Notes under the pieces: generated by a model
What the model was told of the DNA's origin: nothing
Seen by the model: only the letters and a program-made list of their open reading frames with translations
Database searches by the model: none
Made by a program: the position numbers and the translations under genes
Source: SURF-32 sp964648365
Lineage (GTDB): Bacteria > Planctomycetota > Phycisphaerae > UBA1845
DNA length: 24,080 nt
Direction: 5' to 3'
Assembly: GCA_964648365.1 (NCBI GenBank)
Contig: CAZYLK010000088.1
Span: forward strand, 1 to 24,080
Shown: positions 7,238 through 15,597 of the stretch, piece after piece
Numbering within the stretch: the first letter of the stretch is position 1
Layout of the letters: each line of letters begins with the position of its first letter

Positions 7238-8245
7238 GTGGCGATCCGCATCGTCCGACAATCCGACCTGGAGACGATTCCTCCGGCACGCGAATCAGCG
7301 GCGGTGGTCGGCTACGGCAATCAGGGTCGCGCCCATGCGCGCAACCTCCGCGATTCCGGCTGGGAGGTTCGGATCGGGCAGCGTCCGGGACGGGGTTTCG
7401 ACCGGGCGGTTGCGGACGGCTTCGCACCCGAGCACGTGGCCGACGCCGTCCGCGGCGCGCGCCTCGTCATCCTGGGGTTGCCGGACGAAACGGCCGCCGC
7501 GGTCTACGCCGAGGAGGTCTCGCTGAACCTGCAGCCCGGCGCGGCGCTTGGGTTCCTGCACGGCTTCAATATTCGGTTCGGCTACATCAAGCCTCCCGCA
7601 GGCGTTGACGTGATCATGGTCGCGCCGAAGGGACCGGGAACGCTGCTGCGTTCCCTGTACGAACGCGGTCTGGGTCTGCCCGCCCTGTTCGCCGTACACC
7701 AGGACGCGACCGGCCGGGCGCGCGAGCGGGCGCTGGCGTGGGCGTCGGGCATCGGTTCGACCCGGGCGGCGGCCATCGAAACCACATTTGCGGCGGAGAC
7801 CGAGACCGACCTGTTCGGCGAGCAGGCCGTGCTCTGCGGCGGGCTGACGTCGCTGACCAAGGCGGCGTTCGACACGCTCGTGGAGGCGGGCTACGAACCC
7901 GAGTTCGCCTACATCGAGTGCGTCCACGAACTCAAGCAGATCGCGGACCTGCTCTACGAGCGGGGACTCAGCGCCATGCGCGACCGCATCTCGAACACGG
8001 CGGAGTTCGGCGATCTGACTCGCGGGCCGCGGATCGTCGACGATCGCGTGCGGGACGAGATGAAGCGCATCCTGGGTGAGATTCGCAGCGGTGCGTTCGC
8101 GGATGAGTGGATCCGCGAAGTCCGCGCCGGCGGCGCCCGCTTTCGAACCCTGCACGAAGCCGACGTGGATTCGCCCTACGAGCACGCGGGGCGGACCGTG
8201 CGGGGACTGATGCCGTGGCTAAGGGAAATGGCGAATGGCGAATAG
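7238..8245 (+). CDS. ilvC: Ketol-acid reductoisomerase, class I
   Basis: IlvC converts 2-acetolactate to 2,3-dihydroxyisovalerate (and the isoleucine analogue) using Mg2+ and a nicotinamide cofactor, the second step of branched-chain amino acid synthesis. The 335-residue protein has the class I length and all catalytic landmarks: Rossmann GYGNQG (25-30), HGF with His108, APKGPG with Lys131, metal ligands Asp191 and Glu195 (DLFGEQ), Glu227 and Glu231 (ECVHE), Ser252 in SNTAE, and the C-terminal MPWL. GTG 7238 is chosen because GGAGG sits five bases upstream and the protein then begins like known family members; ATG 7179 has no RBS. The cofactor loop after beta-2 (RPGRGFDRA, 49-57) lacks the usual Ser pair and seems one residue shorter. 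No other ilv gene is in the window. The last codons (ANGE, stop) lie inside a repeat. Confidence 0.93.
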   Translation: MAIRIVRQSDLETIPPARESAAVVGYGNQGRAHARNLRDSGWEVRIGQRPGRGFDRAVADGFAPEHVADAVRGARLVILGLPDETAAAVYAEEVSLNLQPGAALGFLHGFNIRFGYIKPPAGVDVIMVAPKGPGTLLRSLYERGLGLPALFAVHQDATGRARERALAWASGIGSTRAAAIETTFAAETETDLFGEQAVLCGGLTSLTKAAFDTLVEAGYEPEFAYIECVHELKQIADLLYERGLSAMRDRISNTAEFGDLTRGPRIVDDRVRDEMKRILGEIRSGAFADEWIREVRAGGARFRTLHEADVDSPYEHAGRTVRGLMPWLREMANGE

Positions 8246-8371
8246 CGAATAACGAATTAAGAGAACGTGTGCGGCGAATGGCACGTTTCGAGAGTCGCAG
8301 CCGTGTTTCCGGCTTCATTCCCGAGGTACGCGGCCCTGTGTCCGCAATTCGCTATTCGACATTCGCTATTC
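8233..8371. repeat. Inverted-repeat element overlapping the ilvC stop codon
   Basis: A 25-base arm at 8233-8257, built from GAAT/GCGAAT units, matches the reverse complement of 8347-8371 at 21 of 25 positions. About 90 bases lie between the arms. The left arm supplies the last ilvC codons and its TAG stop (8243-8245); the right arm ends 23 bases before the next start codon. The 13-base core CGAATGGCGAATA recurs at 16290-16302, where it forms the end of one gene and the start of the next. It looks like a small non-autonomous repeat rather than an insertion sequence, since no transposase is present. Confidence 0.65.
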
Positions 8372-8394
8372 AGCCTGTTAGTTAGGACGTATCC

Positions 8395-10506
8395 ATGCAA
8401 CCCATCGCAATGGCTCTGCTGCTGGTTTCCGCGTTCGGCCTCTTTGCCTGGTCGGCGCGGCGGCGCTGGCGCTTGATGAGGGTTGGAGCGCCGGAGGCGC
8501 GCTTCGACCGGCCCGCGGAACGGCTCAGGCTCACGTGGGAATACGCCCTGCGCCAGCTTCGCATGACGCGCTACCCGCTGGCGGGGCTGGCCCATCGCGT
8601 GATCTTCGCCGGCTTCGTCGTGCTGCTGCTGCGCAGCCTCATCCTCTGGGGCCGCGGGTTCGATGCGGACTTCAACATGCTGCTGTTCGGACCGGACCAG
8701 TGGCTGGGCAAGCTCTACGGGCTGGCCAAGGACGTGTTCGTCCTGCTCGTGCTGGCGGGAACGATCGTGTTCTTCTACTTCCGCCTGATCGTTAAACCCG
8801 CCCGGCTGACGCACAACCTCGACGGCATCATCATTCTCGCCATTATCGCCGTGATGATGATCTCTGACCTGCTCTACGACGGGGCGAGCTTCGTGCGGCA
8901 GGCCCGCGCCGCGGCCGGGGGGGGCGAGCCGGTCTACGTCTTCCACGGCTGGGAGCCGGCGGGCAGCGTCATGCAGTACGTCGTGGCGGGCGCCTCGGAC
9001 GGCAGCGTGGTGGCACTGCAGCACCTGGGGTTCTGGACACACTCGATCCTGGTGCTGCTGTTTTTGAACCTGCTGCCCTACTCCAAGCACTTTCACGTCA
9101 TCACCGGCATTCCCAACGTCTATTTGCAGAGCTTGCAATCGCCCGGACGGCTGCCGCCCATCGAGGACATCGAGGGCAAGCTTGAGCGGGAGGAAACGCT
9201 GGGCGTCCGGCGGATCAACCAGTTCAGTTGGAAAGCGATTCTGGACTTCTATACGTGCACCGAGTGCGGCCGGTGCAGCGATCACTGCCCGGCCACGAAG
9301 ACCGGCAAGAAGCTTTCGCCGAAGCACCTGACGGTGGACCTGCGCAACTTCGTTTATGAACACGAGGCCGCGCTGGTCGGGGGGGGGAACGGCCGCGGGA
9401 ACGGGAACGGCGCAGCCCACGACGAAGCGGCCACCGGCGCCGGAGGCAACGGCGAGCCGGCCGCGCACGAGAAAGACCTCGTCGACGGGGTGATCGACCC
9501 TGAAGTGCTGTGGGCCTGCACGACCTGCCGCGCGTGCGAGCAGGAGTGCCCGGTCTTCATCAGCTACATCGACAAGATTGTGGACATGCGGCGCTACCTG
9601 GTTCAGGAGCGCGGCGAGTTCCCCAACGAGCTTCAGACCGCGTTCCGCGGCATGGAATCCAGCGCCAATCCGTGGAGCTTCCCCGCCGAGGACCGTGCCA
9701 ACTGGTGCGCTGACCTCGACATCAAGACCCTGGCGGAAAACCCGGACGCCGACGTGCTGTTCTGGGTGGGTTGCGCCGGGTCATTCGACGACCGCGCCAA
9801 AAAGGTCTCGCGGGCGTTCGCACAACTGATGAAACAGGCCGGCGTGAACTTCGCCATTCTCGGTCTGGAGGAGCAATGCACCGGCGACCCGGCCCGGCGG
9901 GCGGGCAATGAGTTCCTTTTCCAGATGTTTGCGCAGGCGAACGTCGAAACGCTCAACAATTACGGCTGCGACAAGAAAACGATCGTTGCCACCTGTCCGC
10001 ACTGCTTCAACACGCTGCTCAACGAATACCCCGACTTCGGCGGCCGCTACAACGTCGTGCATCACACGACCTTCCTGGCCGATCTGGTCCGCCAGGGACG
10101 TCTGAAACCCGCAGGCCGCAGCGACCGCAAAGTCGCGTACCACGATTCGTGTTACCTGGGTCGCTACAACGAGGTGTACGATCCGCCGCGCGACGTGCTG
10201 CGGGCGATCCCCGGCCTGACCATCCTTGAACCGGCCGCCACCCGCGATCGCGGCATGTGCTGCGGCGCGGGCGGGGCACAGATGTTCAAGGAGGAAGAGC
10301 ACGGCGACGAGCGCGTCAACGAGAAGCGGACCGAACAACTTCTCGAAACGCAACCCGACGCGGTCAGCAGCGCCTGCCCGTTCTGTATGCGTATGCTCAC
10401 CGACGGCCTGGCGGGAAAGAACCGCGAGGAGGTGCCGCAACTGGACGTCGCAGAGATGCTCCTGGAGGCGATGGGACCGGAAGCGGATACGACGGGCGGC
10501 TCGTAG
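8395..10506 (+). CDS. EMO/EtfD-like membrane Fe-S oxidoreductase (HdrD-like)
   Basis: This 703-residue fusion has an N-terminal membrane part with about five helices (3-22, 60-84, 108-133, 141-162, 208-228). His67, His140, His210 and His216 are placed as in NarI/HdrE-type haem b domains. Two 4Fe-4S motifs follow: Cys288/291/294/298 and Cys375/378/381/385. Two CCG (HdrD-type) domains come next; the second has CCGAGG (Cys622/623) and CPFC (661-664), the first CPHC. This architecture matches ETF:menaquinone oxidoreductases (EMO, EtfD of mycobacteria), which pass electrons from ETF and acyl-CoA dehydrogenases to the quinone pool. Between the two ferredoxin motifs lies an unusual Gly/Asn/Ala-rich insert (about residues 328-363). 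ATG 8395 has a weak AGGA seven bases upstream. No etfAB genes are nearby, so the electron donor is inferred; lactate or glycolate oxidation complexes are alternatives. Confidence 0.85.
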   Translation: MQPIAMALLLVSAFGLFAWSARRRWRLMRVGAPEARFDRPAERLRLTWEYALRQLRMTRYPLAGLAHRVIFAGFVVLLLRSLILWGRGFDADFNMLLFGPDQWLGKLYGLAKDVFVLLVLAGTIVFFYFRLIVKPARLTHNLDGIIILAIIAVMMISDLLYDGASFVRQARAAAGGGEPVYVFHGWEPAGSVMQYVVAGASDGSVVALQHLGFWTHSILVLLFLNLLPYSKHFHVITGIPNVYLQSLQSPGRLPPIEDIEGKLEREETLGVRRINQFSWKAILDFYTCTECGRCSDHCPATKTGKKLSPKHLTVDLRNFVYEHEAALVGGGNGRGNGNGAAHDEAATGAGGNGEPAAHEKDLVDGVIDPEVLWACTTCRACEQECPVFISYIDKIVDMRRYLVQERGEFPNELQTAFRGMESSANPWSFPAEDRANWCADLDIKTLAENPDADVLFWVGCAGSFDDRAKKVSRAFAQLMKQAGVNFAILGLEEQCTGDPARRAGNEFLFQMFAQANVETLNNYGCDKKTIVATCPHCFNTLLNEYPDFGGRYNVVHHTTFLADLVRQGRLKPAGRSDRKVAYHDSCYLGRYNEVYDPPRDVLRAIPGLTILEPAATRDRGMCCGAGGAQMFKEEEHGDERVNEKRTEQLLETQPDAVSSACPFCMRMLTDGLAGKNREEVPQLDVAEMLLEAMGPEADTTGGS

Positions 10507-10610
10507 TCGCGGCGTTGTGCGCGACGCAACAAGGGTCCGGGCATCGGCGCGACGGGCGGCCTGGTCGCACAGCGCGCACGCTCGGCGTATGCCCGCGTAT
10601 CGATCCGAGA

Positions 10611-11480
10611 TTACGGAGCCGTCACCTGGCTGCTCTTCAGGAACGCCGTAATGGCGTCGCTCCACCGCTCCACGGTCGCGGCCGGGCCGTTGACCTTGAC
10701 GTAGTGCGGCCCCATGTCGTGATCGACGATGGCCGCGATCATGCGGCCGTCCTCGATCCGCGCACCAGCACCGCCCATCATCGCACCCGAGGCCGGCACG
10801 GATCCGGATACGTCGACGAGCGTGAGCGTGACGCCGTCGAACGTCTCGACTGAGATGTCCGCTTCGTCGCGCGTGACCGGCTGCCCCTCGGCCGAAAGCA
10901 CCTGCCCGAGCCACCGATTGATGTTCGGCTCGTCCATCCCCTTCATGCCGGGGAAGTGGGTGATGCGAACTTCGGCCGCGCCGGCCCCATCCGCCCCGGG
11001 CAGTTCAAACACCGCCACCGGACCCATTCCGCCCGGCGTCACCGGCTTGCTCACCCATCCCTCGGGAACCGTGAGCTTCACGCCGTCCAGGCTCAGCACG
11101 CCGTCGCGCACGGGGTCCGTTCCGCCGGGAGGCGCGTCATTCTGCGTCGGCAGAGGCGGATGCCCCGGCGGCAACATCGTTGACGGGTCGGCGGCGTGGG
11201 GATTGGCCGGGCGTGCCGGTGCAGCATGTGGGTTGGCCGGCGGGTCGGCTGCGTGCGGGTTGGCCGGCGGCGCGGCGTCCGTGGCGGCCGGCTGGCGGGC
11301 CGGCGCATCGCTCGTCGGCGTCGCTTCGGTAGAACCGTCGGCACGCCGCTCGGTCGTCGGCGGCAGGGTCGTGGGCTTCTTGGGCTGCGAGCGTTCACAG
11401 CCGCCCACGGCTGCCAGGGTCATGGTCGCCAGAAGGCTGCACGTTCCGGCCCGGCTGCGTCCCATTGTGTATCGGTGCAT
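10611..11480 (-). CDS. Proline/alanine-rich lipoprotein with soluble C-terminal domain
   Basis: This 289-residue protein has a signal of lipoprotein type ending at Cys28 (LAAVGGC). Residues 30-125 are a low-complexity Pro/Ala/Thr linker containing three copies of the unit ANPHAA. Residues 128-289 form a compact domain beginning LSLDGVKLTVPEGWVS and ending in a helix ATVERWSDAITAFLKS. Its shape suggests a domain anchored by a flexible linker to a membrane facing the periplasm. I do not recognise a catalytic motif. Start 11480 is chosen because GGGAG lies about nine bases upstream; ATG 11495 is in frame but has only a distant RBS. It is the last gene of the minus-strand series after the ABC permease (83-base gap), so it may be a partner of that transporter. 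Function unknown. Confidence 0.75.
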   Translation of the reverse strand: MHRYTMGRSRAGTCSLLATMTLAAVGGCERSQPKKPTTLPPTTERRADGSTEATPTSDAPARQPAATDAAPPANPHAADPPANPHAAPARPANPHAADPSTMLPPGHPPLPTQNDAPPGGTDPVRDGVLSLDGVKLTVPEGWVSKPVTPGGMGPVAVFELPGADGAGAAEVRITHFPGMKGMDEPNINRWLGQVLSAEGQPVTRDEADISVETFDGVTLTLVDVSGSVPASGAMMGGAGARIEDGRMIAAIVDHDMGPHYVKVNGPAATVERWSDAITAFLKSSQVTAP

Positions 11481-11563
11481 CGGATGATCTCCCATCGGTC
11501 CCGCGGGTCTTGTCCTTCCCTCGTTGGTCGGGATTGTAGGTAAACCGGGCCGCCGGGCCAGCC

Positions 11564-12844
11564 TTACGCCGAAAGTCCGGCCGCGCCGCCCTGAGCGGCC
11601 CATCGCCGGCACCCCAGCCAGAGGAACGCCGCCGCGAACCCGACCAGCACGAGGCAGTGCAGGCCCACGCGGGTCAGGTCGGGGTGCCCGCTGACCAGCA
11701 ACTGGTCGTAGGCGATCAGCGACCAGGCGTGCGGCGTCGCCAGGCTGATCTGACGCAGGACGTCCGGCAGCCATTCCCGCGGCATGAAGCAGCCGCTGAT
11801 CCCCGCCAGAGCGATGACGAGCAGGTTGCCGTAGGCCGACACCTGTGCGTCGGTGCGGGCCGAGAGCGCCGTCAGCAGCCCCAGGCCGGTGGCCGCCAGA
11901 GACGTGGAGACGATCACCGGCAGCAGCAGCCACGGCCGGGATCCCCAGGACATCCCGAACAGCCACCGCCCGAAGCCGAAGAGCAGCAGCCCCTGGACAA
12001 TCGACACGAGCAGGAAGGGCAGCGTCTTACCGGCGATCACCTGCCAGGCTGCCAGCGGCGCCAGGCGCAGCCGCGGAAGCGTGCCGGCCTCGCGCTCGGC
12101 GATGAACGACCGGGCCATAATGTTGATCAGGAAGAAAGCGAACATCACCGCGTAGCCGGGCACGATGAACTGGTAGACGCTCGCCGTCGCCGCCGCGCCG
12201 CCACCCCCGTCGCCCGGTGGCGTCACCCGCTCGTCCGCTGCGTTGATGGGCGCTGGCGCGCCGCCGGCATCACCGTGTTCAGGCGACCCCGCGGCGCCAG
12301 GGTCGACACTTGCCGAACGGACGTAGGCCGCTGCCAGCGGATCGCGGCGGGCGGCTTCCCGCAGCAGCACCGGGTAGACGCAGGAGGTGACCATGACCCG
12401 CGCCGCGGACGCGGCCACCTGGTTCGCGGGCCGGGCGTAGGCGGAAACATCGAGCGTTGCCAGATCGAACTCTGCACCGTCGGCGCCGAGCACGTCGCGG
12501 AGCGTCACGCCATCGACGCCCGCTTGCCAGCCCTCGCCGAATATGAACGCAACGGCCGCGTCGCCGTCATCGACGGCCCGGTAGGCCGCATCGGCAGTGG
12601 CCGCGACGGAGACGTGCAGGCCCGCAAACCGCCTCAACCGCTCAAAGACCTCCGCCGCCGGCTGATCGGTTCCCTCGTCAACGACGACGATACGCACGAC
12701 CGCGGCACTTTCCTTCATGCCGACCAGTTGCCCCGTCGACGCGCCAAGTATGGCGATAAACACCATCGGCATGAGCACCAGCACACCCAGGGCGCGCCGG
12801 TCGCGCATCATCAACCGCAGATCCTTCATGACGATCGGCCACAT
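11564..12844 (-). CDS. ABC-2 type transporter permease
   Basis: A 426-residue permease of the ABC-2/NatB type. One N-terminal helix (about 19-37) follows the typical cytoplasmic start KDLRLMMRDRR, then comes a large exoplasmic domain of about 170 residues with a disordered Gly/Ala/Pro segment at its end, then five helices. The signature segment MARSFIAEREAGTLPRLRLA is the coupling region that contacts the ATPase. Such permeases export small molecules, ions or peptides, or handle lipids. No ATP-binding subunit is encoded in the window, so the partner must be elsewhere or just outside. The start is uncertain: ATG 12844 gives the family-like N-terminus but has no clear RBS; an in-frame GTG at 12904 would add 20 residues. 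It follows the S41 peptidase gene on the same strand after 125 bases. Confidence 0.82.
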   Translation of the reverse strand: MWPIVMKDLRLMMRDRRALGVLVLMPMVFIAILGASTGQLVGMKESAAVVRIVVVDEGTDQPAAEVFERLRRFAGLHVSVAATADAAYRAVDDGDAAVAFIFGEGWQAGVDGVTLRDVLGADGAEFDLATLDVSAYARPANQVAASAARVMVTSCVYPVLLREAARRDPLAAAYVRSASVDPGAAGSPEHGDAGGAPAPINAADERVTPPGDGGGGAAATASVYQFIVPGYAVMFAFFLINIMARSFIAEREAGTLPRLRLAPLAAWQVIAGKTLPFLLVSIVQGLLLFGFGRWLFGMSWGSRPWLLLPVIVSTSLAATGLGLLTALSARTDAQVSAYGNLLVIALAGISGCFMPREWLPDVLRQISLATPHAWSLIAYDQLLVSGHPDLTRVGLHCLVLVGFAAAFLWLGCRRWAAQGGAAGLSA

Positions 12845-12969
12845 CGTCGGCCATTGTCGGACGACGGGCCTGAAACGCCAGCGACGCGGGCTGGCGGCGC
12901 GCACCGGCGGCGCGCGCCGGGCTGCGGCCCCCCTCCGCGGCGGGAATACTCCGAGCGAGGTCGAACAGC

Positions 12970-14546
12970 TCAGTTCTTCTCTACGTCCTCGTCGAGTGTC
13001 GCCGCGCGCCGCCCCGGCTTGCGACTCTCCTTCGGCATCTCCCGCAGCCGCTTCAGCGCCGCGTCCAGCACCGGATCCTTGTCGCCGTCGAAGTCCTTCG
13101 GCGACGTCTTCAATGGAACGTCCGGCTTGATGCCGATGTTCTCGAACGTGGTCTTGTTGGCGTCGAAGTCCAACCAGCGCGGCAGGTTCACGTTGATATC
13201 ACCGGGCAGGCGAAGGAGCCGCGGGTTGGCGCTGGCGCCGGCGGTGCGATCGCCCATGGTGGTGACCTGCGGGCACTCGGCCAGCATCTGCACGAAGGAC
13301 TCGGCGCTGCTCATCGTCACCTGCCCGGTCAGCACGATCACCGGCGACTGATAGCGCCACGGCCCGCGCGGCTCGTACGCCCGCGGCAGAAAGCTGCCCA
13401 GGTCGGTGTGCTTCGGCCCGTTGCGATAGCGGCTGTAGGCGTAGACCTTCAACTCGTCCGCGAAGCGGCCCGCCAGCGAGCGTCCCAGCGTCTCGTCCCC
13501 GCCGCCGTTGCCGCGCACGTCGAGGATCAGCGCCCAGGTGTCGCCGAGCTTCTCCAGGGCGCGATCGAACTCGTCGGGCAGTTCCAGGTTGTTGAGGTCG
13601 AGCACGTTGACGTAGCCGATGCCGTCCGGCGTTTTTCCCCAGACGATGCCGCGGCCGGTGTTGGCCATGTCGGGCACGGCCGACTCGATCGACGCCCAAC
13701 TGCCCCCGTTGAACGGGCGGAAACGGCTGTAGCCTGGGTAGTACTGATGGCCGGCGTAAACGTAAATGTGCAGGTCTTCGAGATGGGCCAGCATCTGGGC
13801 GATCGCGTCGGCGACCTCCTCGCGCGTTTCGGCCGTGGCCGCTTGCGGGCGGTACCGGTCGCGCAGCTTGCTCCAGTCCACCTTCGGCAGCGTGACGAAC
13901 TTGGCATACTCCTTGTCGAACGCCTCCCAGGCGTCGTCGAACGCCTTGACGGCTGTCTCGCGCTCGATCGGCGTCGGCTTCGGAAAGGGCAGTTCGAAGA
14001 CTTCGGCGTCGGGCCGGACCTCGCCGGATTCCGAGTTGATGTCGTAGAAACGCCGGTGGCGGTCGGCGGTGTCGGCGTCCAGGACGAGCGCGTGCTTCGG
14101 CGGAACCAGCGGCCGGCCGGTGCCGCGCCAGTTCCAGCTTCCCTTGATCTTCCACGCGGCGTGGCAGCGGGCCCAGATCAAACTCGACGGAGGGCCCGGC
14201 CCGGCGACGGTGTCGGCCGGGAACAACTCACCGACGCGCGAAGGGTGGAAGCGCATCCAGACGCTGGTGAACCTCTCGTCGTTGCCGGCGACGGTCGACG
14301 TGATCTTTCCGGGTTCTTCGGGCTTGAGCCACGCCCAGAGCACGGTGGTGTCCGCGCAGCCGAAGACGACGACGGCCGGGCCGGATTCGAGCTTCAACTT
14401 GTCGCCGACGGCGAAGCTGAACGACTTGAGCTTGTAGACGTCTTTGTCGCCCGCCGTCCAGTCGTGGCCGGTGCTGTCCGGGTCGAAGTCGAGCTTGGCG
14501 GGGTATCGGGCCGCCAGGTCGACGCCCTGGCCGTCACCTCCCGGCT
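12970..14546 (-). CDS. S41-family (tail-specific/tricorn-like) peptidase, 5' end in gap
   Basis: The frame stays open from the stop at 12970 up to the assembly gap at 14547, giving at least 525 residues with the N-terminus missing. The apparent TTG start at 14397 is internal, because in-frame codons before it encode sensible sequence (LDFDPDSTGHDWTAGDKDV). The central part carries S41 hallmarks: LAHLEDLHIYVYAGH, like the family DgHt region; LILDVRGNGGGDE, the oxyanion/Gly-rich loop; and MSSAESF, with the likely nucleophile Ser. The family cleaves proteins or C-terminal tails, usually in the periplasm. The N-terminal ~150 residues look like a beta-rich pre-domain. The C-terminus ends in a Lys/Arg/Asp-rich tail. 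A signal peptide, if any, is in the gap. Confidence 0.85.
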
Positions 14547-14646
14547 NNNNNNNNNNNNNNNNNNNNNNNNNNNNNNNNNNNNNNNNNNNNNNNNNNNNNN
14601 NNNNNNNNNNNNNNNNNNNNNNNNNNNNNNNNNNNNNNNNNNNNNN
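14547..14646. other. Assembly gap (100 N)
   Basis: Exactly 100 N, the conventional placeholder for a gap of unknown length. It removes the start of the S41 peptidase gene and any upstream control region between it and the divergent SMUG1 gene. Confidence 0.99.
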
Positions 14647-14686
14647 CGCCGGCGGACCCGACGCAACCGGTGAAGATTGTAGTCAA

Positions 14687-14715
14687 TTGACGAGCCGCCC
14701 GAAACGCCTTAGCTG
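14687..14715 (+). promoter_or_regulatory. Possible promoter for the SMUG1 gene
   Basis: TTGACG (14687-14692, five of six matches), a 17-base spacer and TAGCTG (14710-14715, weak). Transcription would begin near 14722, giving a leader of about 18 bases, similar to the short leaders of the 259 and 23477 genes. Confidence 0.35.
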
Positions 14716-14739
14716 GTGCCGGCGGACCGATGCAGACCC

Positions 14740-15459
14740 ATGAGCCTTGTCGAAATCAGTGAACACCTTCGCGACGCCGTCGCACGGCTGCGGTTCGGCG
14801 GCGCGGTCGCGTACGTCTACAACCCGCTCGACTACGCCCGCGGCCCGCACGGCGTGTACCTGTCCCGCTACGGTGCCGGTCGAAAAGAGGTGCTGCTGGT
14901 CGGCATGAACCCCGGCCCGTTCGGCATGGCGCAGACGGGGGTGCCGTTCGGCGACGTGGTAATGGTGCGGGAGTGGCTGGGCATCAGCGGGACCGTCGAG
15001 CGTCCTCGGCGCGAGCACCCGAAGCGGCCGGTGCTGGGCTTCGACTGTCCGAGGCGCGAAGTCAGCGGCACGCGGCTGTGGGGCTGGGCGCGGGAGCGGT
15101 TCGGTGCGCCGGCGAACTTCTTCCGCAGGTTTTTCGTATGGAACTACTGTCCGCTGATGTTCCTTGACGAGGGCGGGCGGAACGTGACGCCGGACAAGAT
15201 GGCGGCGAAGTCACGGGCCGCGCTCGACGCGGCGTGCGACGAGGCGCTGTGGGAGATCGTCGGCGTGTTGCGGCCGGCGCTGGTCGTCGGCGTGGGCGCG
15301 TTCGCCGAATCGAGTGCCCGGCGAGCCTTGGACGGGGCAGACGTGCGCATCGGCCGCATCCTGCATCCCAGCCCGGCCAGCCCGATCGCGAATCGAGGCT
15401 GGGCGGAGCGGGCGGAGGCGGAGCTGGGGGGGTTGGGGGTGGGACTGCCCGGGCCGTAG
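14740..15459 (+). CDS. SMUG1-type uracil-DNA glycosylase (UDG family 3)
   Basis: This 239-residue enzyme would remove uracil, and in the family 5-hydroxymethyluracil, from DNA, starting base excision repair. The diagnostic family 3 motif GMNPGPFGMAQTGVPFG (55-71) is intact; Asn57 is the catalytic/base-recognition residue. The second motif HPSPASP begins at His209, and WNYCPLMFL precedes it, as in vertebrate SMUG1 and the few bacterial homologues described. Start ATG 14740 is preferred to GTG 14716 because it begins the conserved helix; no strong RBS precedes either. SMUG1 has a scattered distribution in bacteria, which suggests horizontal spread. The C-terminal Gly/Leu-rich run (GGLGVGLPGP) is probably unstructured. 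It stands alone; the next genes have a separate promoter. Confidence 0.92.
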   Translation: MSLVEISEHLRDAVARLRFGGAVAYVYNPLDYARGPHGVYLSRYGAGRKEVLLVGMNPGPFGMAQTGVPFGDVVMVREWLGISGTVERPRREHPKRPVLGFDCPRREVSGTRLWGWARERFGAPANFFRRFFVWNYCPLMFLDEGGRNVTPDKMAAKSRAALDAACDEALWEIVGVLRPALVVGVGAFAESSARRALDGADVRIGRILHPSPASPIANRGWAERAEAELGGLGVGLPGP

Positions 15460-15597
15460 CTGTCGCTGGTGCTTCGATCCGCTCCCGCCCGCGTCGATCC
15501 GGCGCGATCCGTGTCCGTGCGACCGGGCCGCCTCGGTGCCGCGGTGCTATCTCGCTGCGCCATCGTGCCTTATGCGCGTGCCGGAGCGGGCGTCGCG

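Noticed and set aside
9781..10914. Minus-strand frame of 377 codons over the EMO-like gene
   Set aside because: It is a shadow of a gene with many conserved Cys motifs.
11657..13351. Plus-strand frame of 564 codons over the ABC permease and S41 genes
   Set aside because: It is antisense to two recognised families; composition is Arg/Gln/His-rich without any domain.
13408..14673. Long plus-strand frame over the S41 peptidase gene and across the first gap
   Set aside because: It is antisense to a protein with clear family motifs, and it runs through Ns.
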